This document shows positions 11,501 to 19,449 of a DNA stretch of 34,099 nt, in pieces. The notes below the pieces were generated by a model. The model saw nothing but the letters and a program-made list of their open reading frames with translations, ran no database searches and was not told the DNA's origin. The number at the start of each line of letters is the position of its first letter. The first letter of the stretch is position 1. The translations under genes and the position numbers were made by a program. The stretch comes from Saprospiraceae bacterium. GTDB taxonomy: Bacteria; Bacteroidota; Bacteroidia; Chitinophagales; Saprospiraceae. Location of the stretch: the NCBI GenBank assembly GCA_020627825.1, contig JAHDGD010000032.1, positions 1-34,099 on the forward strand, in the 5' to 3' direction.

Positions 11501-12862
11501 TTCGACAACATTAAATCTGTAGAGACTGAAAAAGAATCTGTGGTGATTTCAAGATCAGGTGAGGTAAGAATCGTTGAACCTAAAACAAATAGAATTCTTC
11601 AAAGTAATTATATACCTTATGGATCGAACATCATGGTTAAGGAAGGTGCGAAAATAGGAAAAGGTGATGTGATTTGTGAATGGGATCCGTTTAATGCACT
11701 GATTATCTCTGAATTCGGAGGAATAACAAAATTCCAAGATATTGAAGAAGGAGTGACATTCAGAAAAGAGAAAGATGATCAAACAGGTTTCGAGGAAGTT
11801 GTTATCATAGAAACAAAGAATAAAAAGAAGATTCCTACAATTAAAATTATTTCTCCAGATGGAGAAGAATTAAAGAGTTACAATCTACCAGTAGGTGCGT
11901 ACCTTTCTGTAGGAGATGGTGATGAAGTTAAGCCTGGAGATAAGATTGTAAAAATTCCAAGAAAACTTGGTAAAATTCAAGATATTACCGGTGGTCTTCC
12001 AAGAGTTACGGAGCTATTCGAAGCAAGAAACCCTTCAAATCCTGCAGTAGTTTCTGAAATTGATGGAATTATTTCTTTTGGTAAAATTAAAAGAGGTAAT
12101 AGAGAGGTCATTGTAACAGATGATCGAACAGCTGAAAAGAGAAAATATCTCGTAGGTCTTTCTAAGCACATTCTTGTACAAGATGGTGATTTCGTAAGAG
12201 CTGGAATGAGATTAAGTGATGGTGCAATAGCACCAATTGATATCTTATCAATTAAAGGACCATTTGCTGTTCAATCCTATCTTGTAAATGAAATTCAAGA
12301 AGTATATCGTTCTCAAGGTATCGCTATTAACGATAAACATATAGAAGTAATCGTGCGTCAAATGATGAGAAGAGTGAAAATTGAAGATGCAGGTGATACG
12401 ATATTCTTAGAAGGTGAAAGTGTAGAAAAATATGAGTTCTTGAAGCAGAATGATTGGATATTTGATAAGAAATTTATCATGGATTCTGGAGATTCCAATA
12501 AACTGAAAGCAGGAGAATTGGTATCAGTAAGACAGATCCGAGAAGAGAATTCTTACTTGAAACGAAATGATATGAAAATTGTAGAATTCAGAGATGCAGT
12601 TCCTGCAACCTCTTCTCCAATGCTACAAGGTATCACAAGATCTTCATTAGGAACTTACAGCTGGATTTCTGCAGCATCTTTCCAAGAGACTACTAAAGTA
12701 TTAAGTGGAGCAGCAATAAATGCAAAAACAGATTACTTAGAAGGATTGAAAGAGAACGTTATTGTTGGTAAATTAATACCAGCAGGAACGGGACTTGTAA
12801 ATAGAAAATCTATGCTTGTAAAACCAGTAGAGAATCCTGCAGAGATAGAAGCTGCTGAATAA
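8597..12862 (+). CDS. rpoC: DNA-directed RNA polymerase subunit beta'
   Basis: The catalytic beta-prime subunit, 1421 residues. The N-terminal zinc site uses C67, C69, C82 and C85 ([20 protein letters not shown]). The catalytic loop [12 protein letters not shown] has Asp at 475, 477 and 479, which hold the active-site magnesium. A second zinc site is seen in [14 protein letters not shown]. The trigger-loop/bridge region appears as [23 protein letters not shown]. The gene ends with an acidic tail and is followed at once by a strong terminator. No intein, split or frameshift is seen. Confidence 0.99.
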   Translation: MSLKKNLNKVNNRFNSITISLCSPDDILERSHGEVLKPETINYRSYKPERDGLFCERIFGPVKDYECYCGKYKRIRYKGIVCDRCGVEVTEKKVRRERMGHIKLVVPVVHIWFFKSLPNKIGYLLGFSSKNLESVIYYERYVIVQPGITEEEGKTAKTLLTEEEYFEILDSLPADNQLLDDSDPNKFIAKMGAEAVGMLLERTDLDDLAAALRYQAANETSQQRKSEALKRLRVVEAFRDGQTRMENRPEWSIIQYLPVIPPELRPLVPLDGGRFASSDLNDLYRRVIIRNNRLKRLLEIKAPEVILRNEKRMLQEAVDSLFDNSRKSNAVKAEGGRALKSLSDVLKGKQGRFRQNLLGKRVDYSGRSVIVVGPTLKLHECGLPKGMAAELFKPFVIRKLIERGIVKTVKSAKKLVDRKEPVIWEILENILKGHPIMLNRAPTLHRLSIQAFQPVLIEGKAIQLHPLVCGAFNADFDGDQMAVHVPLSQAAILEAQVLMLSAHNMLNPQDGSPITLPSQDMVLGLYYLTKERTGTKANPVLGEGMRFYSPEEVLIAFSEEKAELHAKIQVRIEHVDEEGNPLTEMIDTTVGRVIFNEARPDTVPFVNELLTKKNLKRAINGILNKTGFSIVAIFLDKIKEMGFFWSFRGGLSFNLGDLITPSVKEKTLINAQQEVDEVWSNYNMGLITNSERYNQIIDKWTNADSMITQNLMKELAEHKDGFNSVYMMLHSGARGSQQQIKQLCGLRGLMAKPRKSGDTGGAIIENPILANFLEGLSVLEYFISTHGARKGLADTALKTADAGYLTRRLVDVSQDVIIIEEDCDTLRGIETFALKENDKIVESLASRIVGRYSLHDVTRLKSDDVILKAGEYISPIIAAEIDEEGIESVKIRSVLTCETEKGVCRKCYGKNLATGRIAERGDAVGIIAAQSIGEPGTQLTLRTFHVGGIASVTKAENDITSKFEGKIEFDNIKSVETEKESVVISRSGEVRIVEPKTNRILQSNYIPYGSNIMVKEGAKIGKGDVICEWDPFNALIISEFGGITKFQDIEEGVTFRKEKDDQTGFEEVVIIETKNKKKIPTIKIISPDGEELKSYNLPVGAYLSVGDGDEVKPGDKIVKIPRKLGKIQDITGGLPRVTELFEARNPSNPAVVSEIDGIISFGKIKRGNREVIVTDDRTAEKRKYLVGLSKHILVQDGDFVRAGMRLSDGAIAPIDILSIKGPFAVQSYLVNEIQEVYRSQGIAINDKHIEVIVRQMMRRVKIEDAGDTIFLEGESVEKYEFLKQNDWIFDKKFIMDSGDSNKLKAGELVSVRQIREENSYLKRNDMKIVEFRDAVPATSSPMLQGITRSSLGTYSWISAASFQETTKVLSGAAINAKTDYLEGLKENVIVGKLIPAGTGLVNRKSMLVKPVENPAEIEAAE

Positions 12863-12883
12863 GTTAGCAATTGATTAAATATT

Positions 12884-12920
12884 AAAAGCCTCGAATAAAG
12901 TGTTTATTCGGGGCTTTTTT
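12884..12920 (+). terminator. Intrinsic terminator after rpoC
   Basis: A 16-bp stem (12884-12899 with 12903-12918, one T-G pair) closes a 3-nt loop (GTG). Its 3' strand ends in a run of six T. It lies 21 nt past the rpoC stop and closes the ribosomal/RNA polymerase operon. Confidence 0.9.
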
Positions 12921-13238
12921 ATGCCATATAGACTTCTTTCATTAATTGCATGACAGCTCTTATTTAGACTTAAGTTGAAAGCGAACTCTCAAAATCTTAA
13001 TAACCCTTTTTTATTTTTTTTAGTATTACTTCTGTATATTTAAATTTTTAACCACACTAAACCGGAATTTTACAATTGAAGATGTATCGCACTTGAAATT
13101 TTTTCAAAATGAAAGTGGCTTCTCTTCTTTTATCTTAAGGTGGACTTGATGCATTCGCTGAAATTATTATTTCTTTAGATTTTAAGTATCATTACGACCT
13201 TTTAATACATAATTCGGATTTAAATAATATAGAATTAT
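12921..13238. other. AT-rich intergenic stretch before the VOC gene
   Basis: These 318 nt carry no convincing gene; the longest ATG frames are under 15 codons. They contain one copy of a 20-nt element (12987-13006) and then a T-rich stretch with TATTTTTT at 13012-13019, a 7/8 match to the -7 consensus TAnnTTTG. If that is a promoter, the VOC mRNA would have a leader of about 215 nt. No riboswitch or stable fold was recognised. Confidence 0.5.
12987..13006 (+). repeat. 20-nt direct repeat, copy 1
   Basis: TCTCAAAATCTTAATAACCC recurs at 14719-14738 with 18 of 20 bases identical; only two adjacent bases are swapped. Both copies lie in the same orientation a few bases upstream of a TATTTTT(T/G) box. 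A shared upstream promoter element or a regulator site is inferred. Confidence 0.5.
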
Positions 13239-13667
13239 ATGTCAAAACATGTAATGCCTTTTCATTTGGCAATACCCGTACGTGAAATTAAAGAGACTCG
13301 TTCTTTTTATCGAGATATTATGGACTGTAAGGAGGGAAGGTCTTCCGACAGATGGGTCGATTTTGATTTTTTTGGGCATCAATTGGTAATACATATTGAT
13401 GAATCAAAATTGAATAACAAAAAATCGACCAATCCAGTAGATGGTCATGATGTACCAGTTCCTCATTTCGGTGTGGTTCTACAATGGGATGATTGGGGGA
13501 AATTGCGAGATCAATTGAAAACTAAGGACGTACAATTTGTCATAGAACCTTGTATTCGATTTGAAGGTGAAGTTGGAGAACAAGCCACAATGTTTTTTTA
13601 TGATCCTAGTGGCAACGCTCTTGAATTTAAAGCCTTTAAAGATATGAGTCAGTTATTTGCAACATAA
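13239..13667 (+). CDS. VOC (glyoxalase/dioxygenase superfamily) protein
   Basis: A 142-residue single-chain member of the vicinal-oxygen-chelate fold, with two beta-alpha-beta-beta-beta modules. The pattern is clear: PFHLAIPV with H9, a second metal-ligand position at H76 in PHFGVV, YDPSGNALEFK with E129 as the last ligand, and DPSGN just before it. Families with this fold include glyoxalase I, ring-cleavage dioxygenases and fosfomycin/bleomycin resistance proteins. The sequence alone does not tell the substrate, and neighbours give no pathway hint. It is transcribed away from rpoC and converges on the minus-strand gene at 13715. Family is confident, function is not. Confidence 0.85.
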   Translation: MSKHVMPFHLAIPVREIKETRSFYRDIMDCKEGRSSDRWVDFDFFGHQLVIHIDESKLNNKKSTNPVDGHDVPVPHFGVVLQWDDWGKLRDQLKTKDVQFVIEPCIRFEGEVGEQATMFFYDPSGNALEFKAFKDMSQLFAT

Positions 13668-13714
13668 TATCGTTTTCCACGCTTATTTGATTTCTTCTCT
13701 TATATTTTCATATA

Positions 13715-14635
13715 TCAACCTAATGCATCAACTAATTGACCTATTTCTGGAAACAATTCTCTGATCAAGAAATCTTCAGAAACTTGACTTGTTTTATCCG
13801 TGTTAATTTTATAAGTAGCACTTATGTTAGCTCCTATTCCTGCCGCGCTAATACCGACACTAAAGGTAACTTGAGCTGTTTCAGGATTAAAGGTAATAGT
13901 TGCTAAGGGACCCAATGGTAAGCTTATAGTAAACTTGGGATCAATTCCGAAATTTGGTTTATTCGGGTCAAACCCAAAATATTTTTCTCTGAGATTTAAA
14001 TTAATTGTTGTAGATATTGGCCCTGGTAAAGAGAAAGAAGTATCTCCTGTTGTAATGTTATATTTTAATTCTTTTACATTAACTGTAGTCTCTTCCCAAT
14101 CTGTTCCGAAACCCAAAAATCCGCCTGCTAATTTTAATGAATTACTCACTTTTACATCTTCTAAATACATATAGGAATTATCTTTTTTATCTCGATCCAT
14201 CTCTTTCTCAGTAATTCGTCTCCACAACATATCCCCAAATTCTCGACTACTTACGTAAAATTTTTCCGAAAAATTTCCCTCTGAAGATTCTGATATTAAT
14301 AATGGTGTATTTTTATCTTGTTTACTAACATAATAGTAATGAGATGATGTCTCAAAACGCATGATATGGAATTCATTTGATACTGTGCTTATTTCTGGTC
14401 CATCAAATCTTTGGTTCCCAGCGTTTTTAAATTCTTGAAGTTTCGAAGCAAGTACAGAATCATCAATTTTACCATTACTAAGCGCGCTGTTTTCATCTTC
14501 CATTCCATTGGACGTAATGGAATAATCAGGTGCGGGTAATGATGCTGTTCCATCTTCATTGCTTACAGTATTGGAAGAAGAAATACTTTGTGAATGCAAA
14601 GATTCTTGTGCATTTTCATTTGATGGCAAAGGCAT
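13715..14635 (-). CDS. Unrecognised 306-residue protein
   Basis: I do not recognise this protein. The first 55 or so residues are Ser/Asn/Glu-rich and probably disordered (for example SSSNTVSNEDGTASLPAP). A mixed charged region follows (about 60-160, with HYYYVSKQDKN and MLWRRITEKEMDRDKKD). The last 140 residues show alternating hydrophobic/polar strands and many Gly/Pro, including FSLPGPISTTINLNL, FTISLPLGPLATITF and VGISAAGIGANISATYKI, which look like a beta-sandwich or barrel. There is no signal peptide, transmembrane helix, cysteine or T9SS sorting domain, so it is probably cytoplasmic or cargo for another route. It stands alone, convergent with the VOC gene and divergent from the DUF1569 gene. 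The frame is long and intact, so it is likely real. Confidence 0.7.
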   Translation of the reverse strand: MPLPSNENAQESLHSQSISSSNTVSNEDGTASLPAPDYSITSNGMEDENSALSNGKIDDSVLASKLQEFKNAGNQRFDGPEISTVSNEFHIMRFETSSHYYYVSKQDKNTPLLISESSEGNFSEKFYVSSREFGDMLWRRITEKEMDRDKKDNSYMYLEDVKVSNSLKLAGGFLGFGTDWEETTVNVKELKYNITTGDTSFSLPGPISTTINLNLREKYFGFDPNKPNFGIDPKFTISLPLGPLATITFNPETAQVTFSVGISAAGIGANISATYKINTDKTSQVSEDFLIRELFPEIGQLVDALG

Positions 14636-14674
14636 AATCTTGGAGTTTTGTCAATATTATCTCCTTTTCAATTC

Positions 14675-14704
14675 CAAAACTTCACCCTTCCGGGTGAAAT
14701 TTTG
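14675..14704. promoter_or_regulatory. Inverted repeat between divergent genes
   Basis: TTCACCC (14681-14687) and GGGTGAA (14692-14698) form a 7-bp stem with a 4-nt loop (GGAA on the minus strand). It is extended by a 5-bp CAAAA/TTTTG stem beyond one mismatch. It starts 40 nt from the start codon of the minus-strand 306-residue gene and ends 44 nt before the -7 box of the plus-strand gene. It could be a leader hairpin of the minus-strand mRNA or an operator; no family was recognised. Confidence 0.45.
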
Positions 14705-14718
14705 ATTTTATACACAAT

Positions 14719-14738
14719 TCTCAAAATCTTAAATACCC
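14719..14738 (+). repeat. 20-nt direct repeat, copy 2
   Basis: TCTCAAAATCTTAAATACCC, 18/20 identical to 12987-13006. It ends 9 nt before a perfect -7 box, so it covers the place where a -33 element is expected. Confidence 0.5.
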
Positions 14739-14747
14739 GTAATTGCT

Positions 14748-14755
14748 TATTTTTG
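14748..14755 (+). promoter_or_regulatory. Bacteroidota -7 promoter box for the DUF1569 gene
   Basis: TATTTTTG matches TAnnTTTG exactly. Transcription would start near 14760, leaving a leader of about 15 nt before ATG 14776. This placement also argues against using an upstream ATG at 14743. No clear -33 TTTG is seen. Confidence 0.5.
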
Positions 14756-14775
14756 GTTTATTAAACCTATTTACA

Positions 14776-15234
14776 ATGACATTTCCTAATATCTTTCAGC
14801 AAGACACCGTAAGTTCCTTAATCAATAGAATTGATCAAATCAATGCTGATACTGTACCTCAATGGGGTAAAATGAATGCGAGCCAAATGCTTGCGCACAC
14901 TTCTGTTGCCTATGAGATGTCTTTGGAAGAACTCCATAAAAAGCCAGGAGCTTTCGCGAAATTTATGATAAAATTATTTGCTAAAGCACAAGTTTGCGGT
15001 CCTAAACCTTATCCGAAAAATGGACGAACAGCTCCACAATTTGTAATTTCCGATGAGCGTGATTTTCTGAAAGAAAAAGATCGTTTAATTGGGTATTTGA
15101 ATCAATGTAAGGATCTTGGAGCACAACATTTTGACGGTAAAGAATCTCATTCTTTTGGAAAGTTGACTTTGGACGAATGGAATACCATGTTTTATAAACA
15201 CCTTGACCACCACCTTAGACAGTTTGGTGTATAA
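14776..15234 (+). CDS. DUF1569 (DinB-like) protein
   Basis: A 152-residue protein of the DUF1569 family in the DinB/YfiT four-helix superfamily. Diagnostic stretches are QWGKMNASQMLAHTSVAYEM, the KPYPKNGRTAPQF linker, and a C-terminal HFDGKESHSFGKLTLDEWNTMFYKHLDHHLRQFGV. The conserved histidines (in MLAH and in KHLDHH) fit the superfamily metal site. Members are cytoplasmic and mostly of unknown activity; some DinB relatives are thiol-dependent transferases. The start is set at ATG 14776, because an in-frame ATG at 14743 lies upstream of the likely promoter and would add residues not typical of the family. It stands alone, with no partner gene. Confidence 0.85.
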   Translation: MTFPNIFQQDTVSSLINRIDQINADTVPQWGKMNASQMLAHTSVAYEMSLEELHKKPGAFAKFMIKLFAKAQVCGPKPYPKNGRTAPQFVISDERDFLKEKDRLIGYLNQCKDLGAQHFDGKESHSFGKLTLDEWNTMFYKHLDHHLRQFGV

Positions 15235-15392
15235 GTCTCTTATAAAAGCTATTGCTTATACCATGAAAAAATAACCATGATATTAATCATATAAAAGGGT
15301 GTGCAATATATACCAGTTAGCTCTATAGAGCATGATGTTTTTGAAATTTCGTTGATGTTTTGGTAAGGAAAAACTAAAGCTCAACTTTTTCT

Positions 15393-15415
15393 TTTTTGGG
15401 CTTAAAGCCCAAAAA
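15393..15415. repeat. Dispersed palindrome, copy 1
   Basis: The 13-nt core GGGCTTAAAGCCC (15398-15410) is flanked by five T on the left and five A on the right. The same core with at least four T and four A occurs at 20172-20192 and, in reverse orientation, at 27063-27083. The T-left, A-right order is opposite to an intrinsic terminator, so termination is doubtful. It ends 34 nt before the CIA30 gene. Confidence 0.6.
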
Positions 15416-15448
15416 TAAACCTTCCTAATAAGACAGTGTTATCTTTTC

Positions 15449-15982
15449 ATGGTAGCACTATTATTCTTTTTCTATTCTATTCTTTCCTATGAGTATAAAA
15501 GCGTCATAGATTTTTCTTCAGGAAAAACAACAGGGTATTGGCAAGTTGTAAACGATGGCGTTATGGGAGGACTTTCAAATGGCACTTTCACATATACTGA
15601 AAAAGGAAATGGAGTTTTCTCTGGTTTCGTTTCTTTAGAAAATAATGGCGGATTTTCAATGGTACGTCACGATTGCGGAACCGTTGAAGTAGAACAATTT
15701 ACGCACATTAAACTTAAGGTTAAAGGGGATGGGCAACCCTTTGCGTTCCGAATAAAAGGGGATCGTACTTCCTTTTTCTCTTATGAATATATATTTGAAT
15801 CAACTGGAGATTGGCAAGAAATAAGCATTCCTTTAGCAGAAATGATTCCAGTTTTCAGAGGGAGAAAACTTAATTATCCCAACTTTCATGCGGACACTGT
15901 AGAGGAAATTTCATTCTTAAGAGGAAACAAGAGAGCAGAAAACTTCCGTCTCGAAATAGAACATGTACATCTTGTGAAATAG
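15449..15982 (+). CDS. CIA30-domain protein
   Basis: A 177-residue protein of the CIA30 family (named after complex I intermediate-associated protein 30), a galactose-binding-like beta-sandwich. Seen are WQVVNDGVMGGLSNG (about 31-45), GFVSLENNGGFSMVRH (about 59-74), a KLKVKGDGQPFAFRIK strand pair, and the C-terminal ISFLRGNKRAENFRLEIEHV. The first 14 residues are hydrophobic and could be a weak signal or anchor, followed by YEYKSVIDFSS, where the domain begins. Bacterial homologues are widespread; a direct role in complex I assembly is not shown for them. No partner gene is adjacent, and it is convergent with ribE at 16011. Confidence 0.85.
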   Translation: MVALLFFFYSILSYEYKSVIDFSSGKTTGYWQVVNDGVMGGLSNGTFTYTEKGNGVFSGFVSLENNGGFSMVRHDCGTVEVEQFTHIKLKVKGDGQPFAFRIKGDRTSFFSYEYIFESTGDWQEISIPLAEMIPVFRGRKLNYPNFHADTVEEISFLRGNKRAENFRLEIEHVHLVK

Positions 15983-16010
15983 CTTTTATTTCCTCCCATC
16001 CGGATGTATT

Positions 16011-16616
16011 TTAAACAGGCTGGCCTAAATGAGCTAAAGCTTCCTTTCGTAAAATATATTTGCCGATAAGATCGTATTCAATATTTACTTCGTCACCAAT
16101 TTTATATTGATGGAACACGGTATGCTCGTATGTATACGGAATAATTGCAACTTGAAATGATTGGTGTGTAGGAGCAATAGCTGTAAGACTCACTCCATCA
16201 ATACAAACTGATCCTTTCGAAATAATTAATGGAGCAAATTCTTGTGGGAATTCAAATGAAAAACGCCAAGAACCATTTTCATTTTCAATTTTTGTTACCT
16301 TAGCTTTTGAATCTACATGACCTTGTACAATGTGTCCATCAAGTCTAGAATGCAATTTTGCAGCACGTTCCAAATTCACCTTTTGACCTACTACCCATGT
16401 TCCTGAAGCTGTAATATCAAGTGTTTCTTTAATAGCAGTAACCTTGTATATATCATCTGTTTTATGAATCACAGTTAAGCATACTCCATTATGAGAAACA
16501 CTCTGATCTATTTTTAATTCTGGTGTAAGTGTGGATTGAATAGCGAACGTTTTGTTTTCACCTTCGATTTCAATACCAACAATCATTCCTAGATGTTCAA
16601 TAATACCTGTAAACAT
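16011..16616 (-). CDS. ribE: Riboflavin synthase, alpha subunit
   Basis: The enzyme dismutates two 6,7-dimethyl-8-ribityllumazine molecules to riboflavin and the pyrimidine precursor, the last step of riboflavin synthesis. The 201-residue protein has the classic MFTGIIEHLG start and two tandem lumazine-binding domains. The first carries HNGVCLTVI (42-50) and the second CIDGVSLTAI. The RLDGHIVQGHVD motif (91-102) lies at the junction. Length is standard. No other rib gene or FMN riboswitch is in the window. It begins 5 nt after the stop of the upstream surface-protein gene, so it may be read from that transcript. Confidence 0.97.
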   Translation of the reverse strand: MFTGIIEHLGMIVGIEIEGENKTFAIQSTLTPELKIDQSVSHNGVCLTVIHKTDDIYKVTAIKETLDITASGTWVVGQKVNLERAAKLHSRLDGHIVQGHVDSKAKVTKIENENGSWRFSFEFPQEFAPLIISKGSVCIDGVSLTAIAPTHQSFQVAIIPYTYEHTVFHQYKIGDEVNIEYDLIGKYILRKEALAHLGQPV

Positions 16617-16621
16617 TCAAA

Positions 16622-19360
16622 TTATTTTAAAATATAAATACTTCCTTTTAAAAAGTTAAAGCTACTTTCTTCACCGGAAGAGTTTGTTTGAAATACTTCA
16701 CATGTATAATAATAAACACCATCATTTTGTTGCAATCCATTCCGTCCTGTTCCATCCCAGTTAATCTGTGGATCAGATGTTTCAAATATATTTTGCCCCC
16801 ATTCATTATATACTTGAAAGTTTACTCGTGTTACAAATCGAGAAAGAATAGGAATGAAAAGATCGTTACTTCCGTCATTATTAGGAGTAAATGCATTGGG
16901 TAAAATGTAAGAAGGGCAGTCTTCCACGCATACGAATTCGGAAAGTGCACTTTCATTTCCTGTGCTATCAATTGAGCTAATCGCATAGCATCCTGTTAAG
17001 CCATTAGATGGTACATCTTCATAACTAACAACTTGTATATCTGTAATTGTAGAAATGAGAACGGGCTCATTAACTACTAAACTTTGTTTGAAATAAATAT
17101 TATAAGCAGCAATGTCATTAGATGATTCACATGATAAATCTACACGTTCCCACATCAATATATTAGTAAAAAATTCTTCCGGTGTATCCACAGCTGCATC
17201 ATCACAAGGATTCTCTACTGTGAGCTCAGGAATGCAAGGTGGAATTGTGTCTATAGGAACTTGGCAAGATTCGTTTGAATTGTTGAAAATGTCAAAATCC
17301 AGTTCTGGGACTTGATAAGTACCATGAGATTCTACAAAATAGCAATATTCAACGCCATTCACTAAACCTTCATCTGTATAAGTTAATGATGTGGTAGAAT
17401 CAATAATACTGAAAACTCCTGCTTGATTTTGTCTGTAGATATAGAATTGATCATTAATCCAGCTCGTTTCGAAATCCCAACTTAATACATTTATTTCATC
17501 ACCTGCACCAATAGATAAATAGACGCTCGAAGCTACAGGAGAATAGTCGAAAAAATTATCTACTCCATTGGCATAAAAAGCAATTCTGTATGTATAACCT
17601 TGGGCTTGGGTATTGATGTTTTGATCCGTAAATTCTTGCTGAATAGGCGAGCTAAATGTAGGTGACACAAAAGATGCCCCTGGGATATCTATAAAGTTAT
17701 TTCCGTTAATACCATCTGCTCTCTGAATTACGTACCGATATGGTCCTGGATTTTCTATGGTATCAAGTTGAACAGGATCAGGTTTTATGAATTCTAGTTC
17801 TATACGTCCAGTTGTGTTGCTCGTCTCTATGACACTCGCTTTGGTTAATAATGGAATGTCTCTAGGTAACTGTGCACATACTTCATCAGACCTTAAACTT
17901 TGTACAAAGTTATAGGGAAAACCAAATGAACTAATTTGAGCAAATTCAGCTATGACTCTGTAACAATATGTTTTACCTTTTTCAACATCTTCATCTACAT
18001 AAAAATAACGCCCATTTTCTTGGGATAGAATAGAATGTTCTATTTCTATATAACCGAAGCCTTCTATACCTGGGTTGCACGTATCCCATGGCACATCAAT
18101 CATCTGTTCTGCCCTCCATACCGAAAAACCCTGAAAAAACATATCATCCGTTATCTCACAATCATAAGGAGACTGCCAATCTATTCGCAATGCATCCGGA
18201 GCTGTTTCTATTTCTACATCTTCAGGTGGTGGACCAACAACCCGTATTGAAATGGTATGCAAATCCGCAAGACCACTGACGCCTGTAGAACCAGTAAAAA
18301 AATTATCAGCTGCACGAATTACAATATTGTACGGATTATTTGAAATGTCATTACATCTTGTGGCCCATTTGAAATTGACCGTATAAGGCACAGGAAGATA
18401 TTGATCATTCGGTGTTAATGTTGCTGGATTTACATCAAGTAGGAAAGGAGCCCCTGTACCATCAGTTATGACCAGCTGATTTTCATTAGGATCATTGATT
18501 ACAATTTCTATATCAACTGTATCACCTGCAATAACACATACTTCATCTGGTGCTTCTATTTCAGGAGGATTATTGTCACAACTAAATACAAAAATTTGCA
18601 TGTCACGAAGAACTGTATTCAGTAAAACACCATCTCTGTATTCGTAAATAAAAAAAGCAACATTGTATTCGCCTTCTTTTTGTGGGGCATTCCATACAAT
18701 TGTTCCTGTTGAAGTGTCAAAACTAAAATCGTTATTGTCTGGTAAAATTTGATCTGGTAATACATAATCATCCACGAATACACCACAATCTTCAAATGGT
18801 GTTGTCAGTTCAAATGCAAGTGAATCTCCTTGATCAGGATCATAAGCATTCGGCGTATGAATAAATACTTCACCTACACAAGCAAGATCAATAGGTGGTT
18901 GTAATAGCTGTACAGAACTATTGGTCCCATTAAATTGTGTGTTGACTAAAGTGAAAGTCGTTTGAATACTAAATCGTATATTAGATGAATTTGGGTAATT
19001 TAGATTTTCTATTTCTGCGACCCGATTTGGGTCCACCATGCACATCGTATAAGTTGCACGTGCAGGGTAAGTGTGTTGCATCACATATGTATTGAACTTC
19101 ACATTATTTTCTAAATCTTCTCCTTGACCATTATTGTTGGTTCTTTTAATGAAACTCGTCGTTCCATCTCCCCAGTCCATGAGCACAGAATCTTTGTCTG
19201 CCTGCACACTTGTTGACTTTGTGAAGGTTGTAATGGTTGCAATTATAGTTAAATCGTCTACTTGGACGTATGTGATTTCACCTGCTCTATTGTGTGTGGC
19301 TTGCGCCCAAAAGAAAAACAAGCAGAAAAAGAGAATATATAGGATTCTACTATTCATCAT
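16622..19360 (-). CDS. T9SS type B surface protein (gliding-motility-associated C-terminal domain)
   Basis: A secreted protein of 912 residues from ATG 19360 (a second ATG at 19357). An in-frame ATG at 19378 would put six extra residues before the signal peptide. That codon lies upstream of a possible minus-strand -7 box (TATATTTG, 19373-19366), so 19360 is preferred. The signal peptide is MMNSRILYILFFCLFFFWAQA, and the mature part starts THNRAGEITY, common in this class. It contains cadherin/Ig-like segments (to about 390) and then roughly four fibronectin-III-like units, with recurring strands such as FSVWRAE, YRYVIQRAD, FYIYRQN and YNIYFKQ. The last 85 residues are the type B sorting domain: ILPNAFTPNNDGSNDLF, FQVYNEWGQNIFET, WDGTGRNG and VYYYTCEV. 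It is expected at the cell surface or released; adhesion is plausible but not shown. Confidence 0.92.
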   Translation of the reverse strand: MMNSRILYILFFCLFFFWAQATHNRAGEITYVQVDDLTIIATITTFTKSTSVQADKDSVLMDWGDGTTSFIKRTNNNGQGEDLENNVKFNTYVMQHTYPARATYTMCMVDPNRVAEIENLNYPNSSNIRFSIQTTFTLVNTQFNGTNSSVQLLQPPIDLACVGEVFIHTPNAYDPDQGDSLAFELTTPFEDCGVFVDDYVLPDQILPDNNDFSFDTSTGTIVWNAPQKEGEYNVAFFIYEYRDGVLLNTVLRDMQIFVFSCDNNPPEIEAPDEVCVIAGDTVDIEIVINDPNENQLVITDGTGAPFLLDVNPATLTPNDQYLPVPYTVNFKWATRCNDISNNPYNIVIRAADNFFTGSTGVSGLADLHTISIRVVGPPPEDVEIETAPDALRIDWQSPYDCEITDDMFFQGFSVWRAEQMIDVPWDTCNPGIEGFGYIEIEHSILSQENGRYFYVDEDVEKGKTYCYRVIAEFAQISSFGFPYNFVQSLRSDEVCAQLPRDIPLLTKASVIETSNTTGRIELEFIKPDPVQLDTIENPGPYRYVIQRADGINGNNFIDIPGASFVSPTFSSPIQQEFTDQNINTQAQGYTYRIAFYANGVDNFFDYSPVASSVYLSIGAGDEINVLSWDFETSWINDQFYIYRQNQAGVFSIIDSTTSLTYTDEGLVNGVEYCYFVESHGTYQVPELDFDIFNNSNESCQVPIDTIPPCIPELTVENPCDDAAVDTPEEFFTNILMWERVDLSCESSNDIAAYNIYFKQSLVVNEPVLISTITDIQVVSYEDVPSNGLTGCYAISSIDSTGNESALSEFVCVEDCPSYILPNAFTPNNDGSNDLFIPILSRFVTRVNFQVYNEWGQNIFETSDPQINWDGTGRNGLQQNDGVYYYTCEVFQTNSSGEESSFNFLKGSIYILK

Positions 19361-19449
19361 ATGATCAAATATATACAATAAAGACGCGAATTGATAGCTT
19401 GGTGTTGCGACATTCTTTTAAAATCAGTTCTTTTTTCTCGAAAAGACTT

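Noticed and set aside
15998-16007. CATCCGGATG palindrome between the convergent CIA30 and ribE genes
   Set aside because: No loop and no T run; too short to call a terminator.
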